A stretch of DNA of 64,000 nucleotides from Parasponia andersonii (GCA_002914805.1 JXTB01000071.1:859786-923785), one strand, 5' to 3'. Shown: positions 25,426 to 42,760, counted from the first letter of the stretch. Program-made: numbers and translations. Notes: generated from the letters alone by a model not told the origin.

Positions 25426-26961
25426 ATATAAAACAAGTATAATATACATAAATTCATAACAAACGTTTAGATTTTTTTTTTTTTTTTTAGCGAACAAACA
25501 ATATGCCCTTTCAAGGGTTTTTCCGAAATGAACACACCTTAATTTCATTATAATACGTCATTAGCCAGTTGTGAATATTATAGAGTATTTGTACATTAAG
25601 ATGGCGGCACGTTGCAGCTAGGTATTCCTTACAGCTGCGAGTTGCGAGGATTATCTTATTAATTAGCTAAAAAATTTATTTTTTAACATCAGTTTAGCAC
25701 TACAGGTCTTCATTTGTTTAGTATTTATTCAATTGACAAATCTTTGCTCTATAATTTTTCGTTTGGTGAGGTCGTTAATTAAATTCCAAATATATGATTT
25801 ATATGAGTCTTGCCCCACTTATTAAATCATGAATATATATATATAAGTAGAATTTATTTTATATTTATTTCTCCATTAACAATCATATACGTATAAAAAC
25901 AAAATCCGCGGCATTTTGATCATTTGTGTCAATCAAGACTGTTCATTGATCAGAGTCTAATAGAGATTTCACCTGAAATCATGCCAGCACACGATTCTAA
26001 TGCAACAGTTATACCGAAGCCTCTAGAATGCTCATAGAAACAAACACCAAACCGTCATTTCAAGCCCAAAGACATTTTGACCGGCAAAAGATATTCTATA
26101 GCCAACTTGAGCAACCTACCAAACCGCAAGTTGTATGCAATTTGATAGAATTTTCTCAAATTATGTATATCACCATCAAGTTTAAATATAAATTAAATTA
26201 TTTATGAAAAAAAAACGGAAGATTTGCCTTTTAGTTTCTGAAAAACTGAAAACAATATTATAGGATGAATTAGGACTACTATTTTGTTACAAATTTCTTA
26301 ACATTAATTAACTAGTGTACACGATTAGGTGTAAAGATTATATATTATTTAAATTAAACTGCGACAACTAGGGGCTATTATCTGTATTTTTGAAGGGTTA
26401 ATTTCTCAGTAAAGATATATTTACACGAAATCTTTTCAAGGAAATGAATTAAGAATTTGCACCGAAATCTAAGGAATCAAACCAAGAAAGTCCATGGAGT
26501 CAATGTTTTTGATTATGGCTGATGAATTTTGACCACAAATCGACGGCTCAAAGACGTTTTACACGTACGAATCTGGAACCCTGACTTGGTAGGGTAGTTA
26601 AGTCCATATGATGCCCCGTCTATCTAATTTTTCTTTCTCAGAAACGTTGAAATAATTAATATCAAATTTCATAACTATTAATTAAATACATATACCAACC
26701 AAGTGACTTTAATTTAAAAAGGAAACTTGATTTTTATAAGTGTTGCTTCTTAAAGTGTGTTTGCCTTATAACTTTTTCTTTAACAAAAAAAGAGAAAAAT
26801 ATTTATATTTTGGGCTGTTTGACATTTCTGAAAGAGTAACATGCAAATTAAGATAAACACCAGAAAAGGGGTGTTTGAAAATGCTAAGTCAAAATTGTAT
26901 GCTCTTTCTTCTTGTATTAATGCATAAGAAGCCACAGTGTTAACAGAAAAAGGCAAAGAGA
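25426..26961 (+). promoter_or_regulatory. WRKY gene upstream region with three W-box cores
   Basis: TTGACC cores occur at 26077-26082 and 26529-26534 (+), and TTGACT at 26498-26503 on the minus strand. The last two are about 30 bp apart and 430-460 bp before the start codon. W-boxes are the WRKY target, so self- or cross-regulation is plausible, but single hexamers are common by chance. A further ttgacc on the minus strand lies inside exon 1 near 26970. No clear TATA choice. Confidence 0.45.
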
Positions 26962-31016
<4,055 letters not shown>

Positions 31017-31301
31017 AAAAAGATATTCTCATCAAGAACATCTAGCTCGCTACATATCACATTGTGTATATATAATTTTTCGTGACATCAACTTCTTTTT
31101 CCGAAAGCATATCAAATGTGTAACTTGACATTTTTTATTTTCAAAGTGAAAATTTGTAGTTCGGTTTTTCGGCCGATCGTGATTATAATAGAAGTTCAAT
31201 GTTAGTATGATCATCAATCTGTTTTAATGAGCTCAATGGTACTTAATACACATAGTTATATGTTGTATCGGTAGAATAAACAATAGATATATATGTATAT
31301 G
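31017..31301 (+). other. WRKY 3' UTR / flank, duplicated at 51561-51860
   Basis: The words gtgacatcaactt, aaagcatatcaaatgt and tcatcaatctgttttaa recur in the same order beyond the WRKY pseudogene (51607-51800). This marks the duplicated unit as including downstream DNA. The sequence is cut at 31302 by the gypsy element. Confidence 0.75.
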
Positions 31302-31740
31302 TGTTGACGGAGGTTTTGTCAACAACGACTTTAAGAAATTACAAAATATAGTTTGTATGTGAAAAAGATTGATAAAATAAAAAAGATGAGCCTGTATCTA
31401 TTGTTCTTCACTATTTTCTAGATAATTACAAGAGTTTCTCTAAATCTCAAGGTGAGTGCAAAGAGAAAATTACAAAGAGAATATAAAGTGAAATGATTGT
31501 GAGATGACTTTAAAATGACTGTAAGATGAAAATTATGAGACTGAACCCCCTTTATATAGGTGAGGGTGGCTTTAGGTTTCCCAATTTTGTGAATAAGAAA
31601 TTACATAATAAAATATAATATAATATTGAGATTAGGTGACTACATAATAATAGGTAATTATCTCCTATTCAATTAGCTAATTGCCTTTTTTGGGGATTAG
31701 GCAGGTCACTTATTTGTGGTAGTCAGAAAACTATACAACA
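31302..31740 (-). repeat. LTR of the second Tat-like fossil (3' LTR in element orientation)
   Basis: Begins tgttgacggagg and ends ctatacaaca. Shares gagtttctctaaatctcaag and tatataggtgagggtggc with the partner LTR at 36983. Confidence 0.88.
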
Positions 31741-33379
31741 ATTGCCCTTCAGCTTTTAATGTGTCCTTACCGTATTGAAAGCTTTCTTCGATAAAATAGT
31801 TGACCGCATGCCATTATGATCAATAGTACTCGCTCAAGTCTTCAACTAAACTTGTTGTAAGTTTTCTTGACTTTTCTTTGTGGATGTTGACGATTGAGTT
31901 GATAAGTATAAAGTAGTGATCAAATAGCGCCATCATACTCTTACTAACATCTCTTTTTTGTAGATAAATAAGTTAATCTTTTGTGAATGTAATAAGGATC
32001 GAATTCTTAGTACATTGAAAATGTTGTATCTCCAATAGCAAGAGCAAAAGTGAGATATGCGACTAAAAAATAATCTCATTAATCTTCTATAGAAACTTAT
32101 GGAGACGTAGGAAATACTGATCGATACGACTGTTTACTAGTAGAGCGTTAAAGAGGTTGCAAAGTCTTTTAAAGAAGAACTTTTCTTAAACATAAATTTG
32201 AGATAATGCTCATATTATAGAAGTATGCTTCTTATTCTAAAAGCCTTGATCTAGACATGATACTTTTTTTGTTGAAATCCTGAAAGCAGTTAATAAAGTC
32301 GCCAAGAAATAAAACAAGGTGTACTACCCTAAAGATAGTTGATAACACCTACGTCATTGAAGATAAGATCGAAGTAGTTGAATAAGTGAATTACAGTCAC
32401 TTCTTTTATGCTTCTTAGTAATTTAAAAGGGCATCAAATTTTGAATTTTCCTGCAAAATATTAGAAAATCCAAAAAATATTGGAAGTAAAGAAAGATGTA
32501 AAAAAAACATATTTGACCCTTGGGTCGCGTGCTTTTTGGCTGAGCTCGCATTTTCTTAAGATGTTTTACTTCATAAAATAAGAATCGAGCTGTTCCACAG
32601 GATAGATCCATAGCTCGTTATTTAATTGGATGTAAACCATAGGAATTGTTAGCCTACCTCGCATATTAACTTGAGGTTCCATGTTTAAAAATCTTCCATA
32701 AGGTATAAACCTGTAAGAATTATTAGGTAATTCTGAAGATTCAGAGTTTCATATCACATCGATAACTTAAAAACAAATTAGATCGATCTTTATGCTGTTG
32801 CGATTTGAATCTAATAACTTAAAATAGATTTTAAGTATCAGGATAGGTTAGGTCACTTATGAAATACAACAAGCGTGAGTGATGCAAACTTAAATATGTT
32901 TTTCAAAAGTTCCATGCCAAAATAGAATGAATAACAATATATCACATCGAACTATGAATGTTTTTCTTAGTCACTTGTTTGTTCAAGGAGGGATATCGCA
33001 TAATACGACATGTTAAGACATGAAGTGAGGAGAAACTCCTAAGATTTTAAGGAATTTTAGAGATTCAACAATTCAAAATTCTAACCCCTCTAATATGAAT
33101 ATTTGCATAGTTCCTTAGGAAACAAGTAGGAGATTACATAATCTGATCCCACTGTCCCCCGACCACAAAACTATAAAAGATGAACCAATAGAATAAGACG
33201 TATCAAGTTGATAAATTAAAGGAATAATGCTTTTATTGATTAATAAGAATGACGAATAATCCTCTTAGTTTTACGGTGTTACAATAATTGTCATAAAATT
33301 GTAAATAGATAACGCATAAGAATTTTAAAGATAGATCGCAAGAAGAAAGTGTATGAAGATACCCTACAAGCTAGTAGTC

Positions 33380-33860
33380 GATAGAAGATAAAGAGACTTG
33401 AAGAGAATTACTGATAGTAGCGATAAAAATTCATATAGTATAAAGAGCTGGTACTTAGAGAGCTTAAATATGATAGAGTTCGAATATAATAGAGCTCGAA
33501 TATGGAAAGCTCAATGATCTAGTAGAGATCTTATAGAAGTTTTTTGAAACCGAGCGACGATCTCGTCTAGGTCGAAGATAATAAATTCGAACATGATAGA
33601 GAGTTTGCATTATAGAAAGCTCAATATTCTAGAGATCTTGAAGGTCTGAGGAACAAAGTGAGGATCTTGTTAGTGAGGAGTTCGAATATAATAGAGAGCT
33701 CTTATAATAAGGAGCTCAAATATAACGATAGCTCGAATATGGAAGGAGAGCTCATGTAATAAGGAGATCATATATAATGAAGAAGCTTGAATATAAAGAG
33801 CTTAGGGACCGAATAGAGATCTCATTGAGGTATGATCAACTGAATGAAGATCTCGTCAAA
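33380..33860. repeat. Degenerate short-unit repeat (gagctcgaatat-like) inside the second fossil
   Basis: Variants of agctcgaatataatagag, gagctcaaatataa and gagatctta recur many times in both loose and close spacing across this stretch. The corresponding zone of the first fossil does not show it. It looks like a decayed minisatellite within the non-coding spacer. Function unknown. Confidence 0.6.
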
Positions 33861-36800
33861 GTCATATAATTGCATCCATTCAATCTTATATAGATATCTC
33901 TTGACCATGAAGTATGTATATTCTCAACTTAGAGAGGCGTTCCTCAACCATAGGTGTAAGCTGACCAGTAAATTTTTCTCCCTTATACGAATATATCGAT
34001 GGTGATTATCAACTTTAGTAACCCTATATCCTTTGTCGAGGCCAATTTAGCTAAGGCATCTACTTAGCTATTTTTCCTACGAGGTAGTAACTGAATACTA
34101 TATATAGTAAACATTGAGAAGAGACGTTGTACTTCTTGCAAATAGGCGAACATCTTCCATCTTCTTGCTTGGTAGTTACCAATTACTTGGAAAATAGCTA
34201 ATTGAACACCTCGATTATCTCTAACTTCATCTCTTATACGAGCTTAAGTCAACAATCAGTGCTTTATATTCTACTTTATCATTCGATACTAAAAATCCAA
34301 AGCAAAGTACGCAATGAATATATATTTTTTTGGATTGATCAACATCAAACCCCCACCAGCTTCATTTTCATTTGATGATCATTAAACACAGTGCGAGGTC
34401 AAAAATTGATGTCGAATTGACTTAGCTCAACTGCCCACTTGAGTAATCATCCTGACACTTCAGACTTTTGCAAAACCTTTTTCAATAGAAAGTTTGTGAA
34501 AACCTCAATGGAATGTGCATGGAAATATGGTCGAAGCTTCCTAGATGTGATGACAAGCACTAATGCCAACTTTTCCATCTCCAGATATCTCGTTTCGACA
34601 TCGAGTAGTCTTTTGCTTATATAATACACAGGTCATTGTATATTTCCTTCTTCTCAAATTAACGTAGTACTTGTCTCATATTTGGAAATAGCAAGGTATA
34701 GGTACAACTTTTTTCCTGGTTTTGGCTTCGATAAGAGTGGAGGAGAACCCAAGTGTTTCTTCAAATCTTAGAACGACTCCTCGCACTTCTCTGTCCACTC
34801 GAACTTCTTCGAACCCTTTAGCACCTTGAAGTATGGTTGGCACTTGTCAGTTGATCTTGATACAAATTGACTTAGTGCAGCTACTCTTCCTGCCAGGCTC
34901 AGTACATCTTTCGGTTCACGAGGTAACTGCATGTCAATCAATGCTTGGATCTTTTGAGGATTTGTTTCGATACCTCACTGATTGATCATGAATTCTAAAA
35001 ACTTCCCAGATCCTACACCAAATACACATTTCAGGGGGGGTTCAACTTTATCTGATATTTTCGAAGAATTTTGAACATCTTCTCAAGGTACTTGATGTGA
35101 TCTTAAGATTTTTTTGACTTCACTATCATGTTATCAACATAAACATCCATTGTCCTACCTAGTATACTGTTGCAGCTACCCTTCTTTGATAAACCTTTTG
35201 ATCTCATCTTTCAAGGCGTAGTAGTTGTTGGTGTGGTGTCCAATGTCGTTATGATACCGGTAAAACTTATTAGGATCACGTTTTGCTCTATCCCACTTCA
35301 TCGACCCCGGTTGATGATACTGCTTCTGCTAATGTGTGATCGCATAAATATGATCTATGAGTGCACTTAGCTGGGTATAATTTTTGAATCGTAGGAGAGC
35401 CCTTAGAATCTCCTACTTCTTTGGCTCAGGCTGCTTTTCAACTGATTTCTCATTCTTCCTCTTTTTTAACATCTTGTATTATTGTTGGTTATTATGGTCA
35501 CATCCTTGGTTATATCTTTTCCTCCTTCTTTCTTCATCTTATGAAGATTTTCTCGAGAAGATTCTACTTGTAGATGTCGACCAACTCTCCAGTAGAAATA
35601 TCCAAGAGTCCTATATTTTTGCTTTAGCAATTCTTCCCAGAGTTTAATCTTTGGTCGCACTCTAGCCATCATTAAAGTCAGGACTCAACCTTCAAGTGGG
35701 TCATTGACTTTTGCCAACTCCAAAGTAAAACGATTAAGATATGACCACAGAGTTTTCTCAGGACCTTGTCAAATAGCGAACAAATTGATCAAAGCAATAG
35801 TAAAGTTCTTCGCAACTTGAAATTGTCTCAACAATGCAGTCTAGAGTTGCTACCAGTACGAGATCAAACCAAGCTGAAGTCCTTGGAACCACTTCTTCAC
35901 TGCACTTGTAAGGTTTACAGCAAAACACCTGCAACATGCGAGGTCATCGACTTGGTGGAGTTCTATCAAATCGTTAAAGTGATCCATGTGATCCTGCAGA
36001 TCAGTTTTCCCATCGAAGATGTTTATGGTTAGAAGTTTAAACCTAGCTGGTAATACAACAGCGAAAACTTCTTCATTGAATGGCGATTGACGATATCTAT
36101 CTATGAGCTCATCATCCCATCTAGCAAGAGTATTTAATGCGATCCTAAAATTATGAACATTAATATTAGGAAGAAGGGTATTATCTCTTGCTAGTGGTAG
36201 GGATGGTTTTTGGTTGTTATTATCGCAACGTAAGATAGGTTGATTGGGCAGGGTTTAGAGCAACCTTTGTGAAGATTCCACTGAGTTAGTTCGACGCGAT
36301 GGAGTCCGATTGTTATGATGCGATGTGGATCGCTCATGACTACCTTTTTAACGTTGTTGTTCCAAGTGTTGTCTCAGGTTTGTAGAGTTTTGCCTCAGTT
36401 CTCTGCTTATCCTCTCAAAGACATTTCTCAATTGATGATTCTGTTCGTTGTTCCAATGGCTGCGGCTGGTGGGGATTCTCCTAGAGGGTTATCCATGATC
36501 ATGATCTATGCTTGAACTTCTAGTACCAGACTCCTATGATAAATCTACAACCTTGCCTTTCCCCTTATAAGTGTGATCTGCATGTTGCTCTTGCTAGGTT
36601 CTAGGCTGGTTACAATTTTCCACTTCTTGAATCTGGATCCTCCTTTCGGATCGTCGAGCAGGGTAACCTCTGGGACGTTCTTGTTGTGGTAGGGTCACTA
36701 TTGGTTCTTCAGCAAGTCTCCTCAGAGAATCATTGATCTGGCTGGTGATTTGCTGAAGGTTTTCTAGAGCATCCTCTATGTGATCTTATCTTTGAACGAT

Positions 36801-36982
36801 ATTCTTCCCAAGTACAATTACCACTGATTGATCATAAGTGGGATTGACCTGTGCAGCAACAACACTTTGAGGTTGACTTTGGCTGACTCCAGCATTTTTG
36901 GTAGTGTTTTTAGTATTTACCATCATTGAATGGATAGAATTAACAAATTCTTTGTTGGAATAGCCCTCCTTCTAGTGTCAAT

Positions 36983-38202
36983 TCTTGACGAAGGTTTTGT
37001 CAATAACAAATTTAGGAAATTACAAGATGTGCCTTGTGTTTAAAAAGGATTGAAAAAGCGAAACAAATAAAGAGACAAGAATTTTATAGTGGTTTAGCCC
37101 TCAAAAAAAAGAGTTTACGTTCATTGTTCTTCATTATTTTCTGGAGAATTATAAGAGTTTCTCTAAGTCTCAAGGTGAGATCAAAGAGAGAATTACAGAG
37201 AAAATATATAGCAAAGTGATTGTGAGATGACTGAGAGATGAAAGATTATGAGACTGAGCTCCTTTATATAGGTGAGGGTGGCTTTAGGTTTCCCAATTTC
37301 ATGAATAAGAAACTACATAATAAAATACAATATAATATTGAGATTAGGTGACTACACAATAATGAGTAATTATCTCTTCTTCAACTAGTTAAGTGCCTTT
37401 TTTGAGATTAGGCAAGTCAACTATTTGTAGTGGTCATAAATAAAGGTGTCTAAATAGGTCGGGTCAAACAGGCCGGCCCGCGGCCCGTCGTTTTGGCTCA
37501 CGAGCTGGCCCAACTTGGCCCGCATTATAATGGGCCTAGGCTCGGCCTGGCTCGCATTATAACGGGCCTAGGCTCGGCCCGGCCCTAGGCTAGGGCCGGG
37601 CTGGGCTATATGTTTAGGCCCGCCAATCTAGCCTACCTGGCCCGCCCACCAAAAATATATTCTTTTATTTTTTAAAATTTTTTAAAAATAAATTTAAATA
37701 CAAATTTTTTCTAATACTTATAAATATACATTTCTTCACTCTTTTTTTCACACTTTCAAATTTCAATCTAATTCTAAATAATTTTTCAATACTTAAACTT
37801 TTTTTTATCAATTATTCTACTTATATACTTTTAGCTTATTTAATTATTTTTAAACTTTTATCAATAGGAAAAAAAATAACGTATTATTTGTTTTTTCATA
37901 AATTTTATTTTAATATTTTCAACTAATTATAGAAATAATAATCTTATTTTTTGGGATTTTTTTTAATATTAAAATTGTGCTAAGAACGGGCCGACATAGG
38001 CCAGGTCGTCTAGGCCTGCCTAGAAGTCTGGCAGGCCTACGGGCTAGGTTGGGCTATATTTTAAAATTCAGAATCTGGGCTGACCCGCTTTCTTAGATGG
38101 GTCGGGCGTTTTCTTAGACGGGTTGGTCCGGCCCACCCCGTTCTTCCTCTAACCCCGCCTGCCCGCTCATTTTGACACCTTTAGTCATAAAACCACACAN
38201 CA
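36983..38202 (-). repeat. LTR of the second Tat-like fossil (5' side), interrupted by a hAT element
   Basis: The LTR sequence runs 36983-37440 and resumes at 38184 with gtcataaaaccacacanca, matching agtcagaaaactatacaaca at the end of the partner LTR. The single N of the assembly lies at 38200, within the last few bases. Confidence 0.85.
37441..38183. mobile_element. Non-autonomous hAT-type element, 743 bp, with perfect ends
   Basis: The ends are perfect 10-bp inverted repeats, taaaggtgtc and gacaccttta. The flanking gtcataaa at 37433-37440 and 38184-38191 is a perfect 8-bp target duplication, the hAT size. Both ends carry GC-rich subterminal runs (gggtcggg, ggccggcccg, ccggcccggcc-like) in an otherwise AT-rich core of about 350 bp; subterminal GGGCC repeats after a TARGGGTGTC-like start are typical of a widespread plant hAT group. 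No coding capacity. Insertion postdates the LTR that hosts it, and the perfect duplication suggests it is fairly young. Confidence 0.92.
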
Positions 38203-39100
38203 TAAGTGCACAGTTAAATGTTTGTTGCATTGCTTAATAAAAAAAGATACAAACCCATTTCAGAATTAATATTACTCATTATTTCATTTTAATTGATTTT
38301 AAATAAATTTAATAAAGAAAACATATGTTTTTCAGATATGCTTCTTTGTATGGTATGCTTGTGTCCATAAGATATATTTTTAGCTTTTGGCAAAAAAAAG
38401 TTAATTCACTTTGTTAATATTATCCAAAGGATTTTACTATTATAGAACTTATGGAACTTGATCATGATCAGCTTCAAATATATATATATATCTATATATA
38501 TATATATATATAATTGATATACATTCAAGTGAGAAATTCACTGGATTAAAAAGTATTGGTAATCTTACATAAAAAATGATTGAGACAAGAAGACATAATG
38601 TTTAGCTTCTCGTTTATCGATTTGTGATATTGGCATTAATTTTACTAGTTGCTACTGCTAATGTAGAGATGATATTCTATTATATGCATTTTTTGAAGAA
38701 TCAGTTATATAATAGAATAAGTGATCACTAGATGAATGATAATTTATTTGTTTATATTAAAAAATATACCTTTAATTATATTAATAATGAGTTTATTGTA
38801 AAATGCTTTCAATGAATAAAAACTCGTCTGAGTACAATTGTAATGCTTATTATTACTTTTAATTATACCCCTGAGAAATTATACTCCGTCTCTGATTATT
38901 GATTAGTTATGAGTTCCTTTAGCCTTCTATTTTCTTAATAGGCAACAAAGGAGGAGTGGTGTGGAATTTTATCATCCGGCCTATCTCTCGTACTAAATGT
39001 CAAAGTTATAGGTGTAAGTAATGAAAAAGTAGAGCGTCATGCCAAATTCAATACAAGAGAAATCCAACAATTTTCCTAGAGCAAAAAAAAAAATAAAAAA
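38203..39100. other. Downstream flank of the WRKY gene; right part duplicated at 51885-52070
   Basis: From about 38875 the words gattagttatgag, ataggcaacaaaggag and tccggcctatctctc recur in order at 51890-51995. Left of that there is AT-rich DNA with (ta)n near 38479-38511 and no gene. This stretch was next to 31301 before the gypsy insertion. Confidence 0.7.
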
Positions 39101-39229
39101 AATAAAAATAAAAATTCCGTAAGAAAACAACTTTTAAGTAGTTTATAAAGGGCCTGGATGGCAGAAAGACAAAAGAACAGCATATAATGGCACCTCATTC
39201 ACTGACTCAATTGTAAGGCCATTAAGGCG

Positions 39230-39420
39230 ATCAACGGTTGTAAATTGATCGTTTTTCAGTCGGTTGTGATTATAAAAATTAAAAAATTAAAGTATAAAAG
39301 CAAAACCGACCGTGAAAATGGTGAAACTCAATGAAATCGAACTTTTGATTTTTCGTCGGTTACGATTTTGTTATCTATTAGGTTAAAACAAACAAAAACA
39401 AACAAAAACAAAAAAAAAAG
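39230..39420. repeat. Decayed dispersed repeat with tcggtt-type words
   Basis: Words such as cagtcggttgtgatt, aaaaccgaccgtgaa and cgtcggttacgatttt occur in both orientations across this stretch, and similar ggtttcagtt/aaactgaaaccgac words occur near 43820-43870. The pattern looks like an old transposon with inverted subterminal repeats. Family not recognised. Confidence 0.35.
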
Positions 39421-39470
39421 GATTTTTCTTTATTTACTAATAAATAAAATTAGTAACAAAATATAACTGC

Positions 39471-39620
39471 AATCAGCGTGTGGCTTAGTGGTTACCGGTG
39501 CATCTCTAATATCTTTTTCAGCCTGGACTTTTAGGAATCCCAAGAGATTGCGTCTCTAAATCTCAGTCGATCGCTTTCGGCTTACCCAAATCTTAATTTT
39601 CCAAAAACCAAAACCAATCG
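39471..39620 (+). repeat. Possible SINE (tRNA-like box A)
   Basis: tggcttagtgg at 39481-39491 fits the RNA polymerase III box A pattern, and a poor box B-like word (taggaatccc) follows about 40 bp later. The first part reads like a tRNA-related head. The 3' end and target duplication are not visible, so this is tentative. Confidence 0.35.
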
Positions 39621-40014
39621 AGAGACTTGGTGCTAGGTTTCTTGGTTGCTCCTTCTCTCAACTTTAAAAGGTTTTGATTGACCCATATAGACATAGGCAA
39701 TTTGGAATTTTAGCACCATTTGCCTTCTGTTTGGTGAATCAGCCTTGGTATTACCTACATATCTAGTTCATAGAATCAATTTACTCTGCGGATATATTCG
39801 CTCCTTTTCCTAACCTCACAATGAAAAAAATGAGACGTTCGCTTACTTCCCTGACAACAAACAGGCCTACTAGCGGGTGCTCTCTTTGATTGGGTATGGG
39901 ATAAGAGGCCAATGTATCCACTTTCATAGCTGCATTGCATAGTATGTTCGTTACGACAATAGCTTTTGTGTTACTTTGTATTATTTCTTAGCAACACATA
40001 ATCAAGTAGTTGTC

Positions 40015-40260
40015 CTTATAGATTAAAATGTCGCGATATTTATTGATATTATTATGACATTATTTATTTTTCAAAAGATTTTGAAGTGAAAGATATTTTT
40101 TTTTTCTATGTATCCATAAAATACCGATAATATCATGGAAATGTCGATGTCGATCAGTAAAATATCGGTAAAAATGAGCTAATATCAAAGAGATATATAC
40201 GAATATTATAGTGACAATATGGGTGATATTTTGATAAATGCCGATTTTTTTCTCTTTTTA
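40015..40260. repeat. Dispersed atcgatatt-rich repeat, copy 1
   Basis: A core reading aaaatgtcgcgatatttattgat and ttattatgacattat corresponds to aaaatatcataatatttgtcgat and ttattatgatattat at 43420-43460. The sequence is rich in gatatt words. A non-coding dispersed repeat; family not known to me. Confidence 0.6.
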
Positions 40261-40429
40261 CGAGCCTTTTTTAAAAAAAATAAACCAAACAAAATTGTAG
40301 TAAAAATAAAACCATAGTTTCCCCTCGATAATACGTGACAAAATTTTGAAACTATCAATTCTAATTAGAATTATTACTAAAACGCTTGAATGAAGAAATT
40401 AGTCAGCATGATATATGTGATATATAAAT

Positions 40430-42760
40430 TGTCACGACCCAAACTCTGGACCAATAACAGGAACATAATTTCACAAGTAGAAATTTAAAAATTAATTTTA
40501 GAAAAATTTATAAAATAGTTTTAAAAATAAATTCCCATAGTTTTATGATCATCATTAGACGTAGATTGATAATCAAATTTATAAAATAGAACCAAACATC
40601 ACCATTATCCTCACAATCCAAATATATTAATTATACAGACCTAAACCATGATCCATGCTCTTAAGTTTTTTTGTAAGCAAAGACAAATAAACAGAAATCT
40701 TCTATATAGTTACTAATTATTGAATTCAGTAACGTGCTCGTCTCTACTTTGAACCTGAATTTCTAGAGTTACATTGAACACTACTTGAGAAGTGGAAAAT
40801 AAGGGGTGAGCATTCACATGCTCAATAAAAATTCAATTTCCTTTTTAAATAGTTGCAATTTCTCAAGCCTGTATAGTTAGTACTTTTTGAAATCCATTTA
40901 TAAACCAAGTTTGTAAAATAATTGAGTTTAAGAATAATCACATATTCAAAATCAAAACTAATATCATATAATTGTACAGATCCTAAATCAATAAAAGTAT
41001 ATGAGTGAGTTCTTATCCTCCTATCATGACTCTGTAATGCCTCTTTAGCAGAGGTACCTGGTATCCCTATACTACTCGAAGGTGTATCAGCAAAACTTAC
41101 ACAGAGGCACCTAGATCTCTCATCTAGTATTATAACAATTCACCAGCAATTTAAACTACCACGATGTAATAATGGAACTCAAGCGTATGACCTATGATAT
41201 GTATAGTATGTAACAGTTCATAATAACTATGCATCCAAGAATTAATCAAATCATATTTTAAAATTCCACTTGATATTATTCTAAGATTTACTGTAACATA
41301 GGCAACAATCTGTTGTATCACCCATAATCAAAATTTTAAAATATGTATAAAAATCATACGTTCTAATCATAACATAATTCAATATTTTTAACAGTCTATC
41401 AAAATATCGTACTAATCACATTTTTTCATAAATCAATCATAATGCATATTTAAATCAAAGTAGGCATAAAATTAGGTAATTGAATACTTACCTCGAGATG
41501 GTAGTTATAACAGGCTAACGACGCTTATAGAAACTCTCATTGATTATATTGATGCACAAAAGACGTTTTCACAAATTTCGTTCATTCGCTTTGATGAGTA
41601 ACTTTTCCAACAAAGCCTTAAATGGAAAACGAACCTCATCATTGTATTTTAAGCGTCTAAAACAACTAGGTTAGACATATAATTCGACTAATTTAGGTTT
41701 TAGATTGAAATGGCACTACTCATGAGCATCTTGTCTCGAAAATTTGTACCACTATTAATATTATATATCAAAACTCATTTCTTAACCTAACCAAATCAAA
41801 ATTTGAAATCAAAACTTCGTTTCGAGGTCCCTAGTATTAATTGGTCTTAATTCTCCCAAGTTACAAAAATATCATTTTTCAAAAATATTTGCAAAAAAGA
41901 TCAACTTTACTGATTATTTATAAAAATATCATCTTTTCAGAAATATTTGGAAATACCATTTTTCTAATCTCAACCAGGGGCCCAATCTGAATAGTGACAA
42001 TGTTTCAGTCCAATTCTTTTTAGTTTTGCAAAAACTATCACTTTTTTCCCGTATTTGAAAAATATCACATTTCTCAATTTAAGATTTCTATCAAACTGGA
42101 TATTAAATAACACAATAAAACCGAATTTATTCATAATTTAATTCTCTTTTTCACCTCATAAAACTTTCACAACTCAATTAAATACTTAACCAAAAAATTA
42201 TAAAAATGCCATAAACTATTTTGTAAAATGGCCAAAAAAATGCTAACCACATACCGGAATTGATTCACCGAAATTTAGTGTCTATGGAAGGTTTGCGTTG
42301 GCTGGGAATGACTCGGGCTCGGCACCTATGGTGGTGGTCGGCATTAAACTGTGGCAAAATGCTGGATTTCGGCCATAAAACCGCGAGATGTCGCGGGCTT
42401 CTCTGTGCGGCTGGGTAGCACGACGAGCTGCGGTGGCTACCAACGAGTCTTCGTTAGATGTCAGGAGAGGTCTTGGCTAGAGCTCGTGGTAGGAGGAAGC
42501 ACGGCGTGGTGGATGAAAGAGTTGCATGGTGAATATGTGAGTTTTTGGCTCAAGGGCTTCATTGACGAAGAGAGGAAATTCAAGGGATTTTAAGGCAATT
42601 TTGGATACTTTTTGCCACGTGTCAAAATCTAATTGAGTGTACACTGTTTATAGAAATTATACTTTGACCAAATTTTGCGAAGATTCTTTACATTAATGCC
42701 CTCGAGAAATTGCTTTTTAATCCTTACTTTAAACTTTTCCCCACGTTCTCACCCAAATAA
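40430..42760 (-). mobile_element. Probable solo LTR of a Ty3/gypsy chromovirus-like element
   Basis: It starts tgtcacgaccc, the reversed end of many plant gypsy LTRs, and resembles the LTR at 46976 onward in order and spacing: tgtcacgacccaaa, then atttcacaa, then attagacgtagattga versus attaaacatagattga, and later a G/C-rich stretch (42290-42590 versus 49690-49990) that makes chance open frames. No internal domain is seen on either side, so it is most simply a solo LTR. The right edge is approximate and no target duplication is confirmed. Confidence 0.7.

Larger units (their letters stand above)
31302..38202 (-). mobile_element. Second Tat-like Ty3/gypsy fossil, 6.9 kb including a later hAT insertion
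   Basis: LTRs at 31302-31740 and 36983-38202 (the latter split by the hAT element at 37441-38183) match each other and the LTRs of the 12.7 kb fossil. On the minus strand it has a gag region (about 36940-35165), part of reverse transcriptase and RNase H (about 35160-33900), and a long spacer to the other LTR. It is a smaller version of the same family, carrying only part of pol. LTR difference by eye is similar to the first element, so it is also old. Dozens of breaks. It inserted 286 bp after the WRKY stop codon. Target duplication is not clean (atatg versus ataag, with an N nearby). Confidence 0.87.

Noticed and set aside
42351-42593. 80-residue open frame
   Set aside because: Falls in the G/C-rich part of the solo gypsy LTR; composition explains it.
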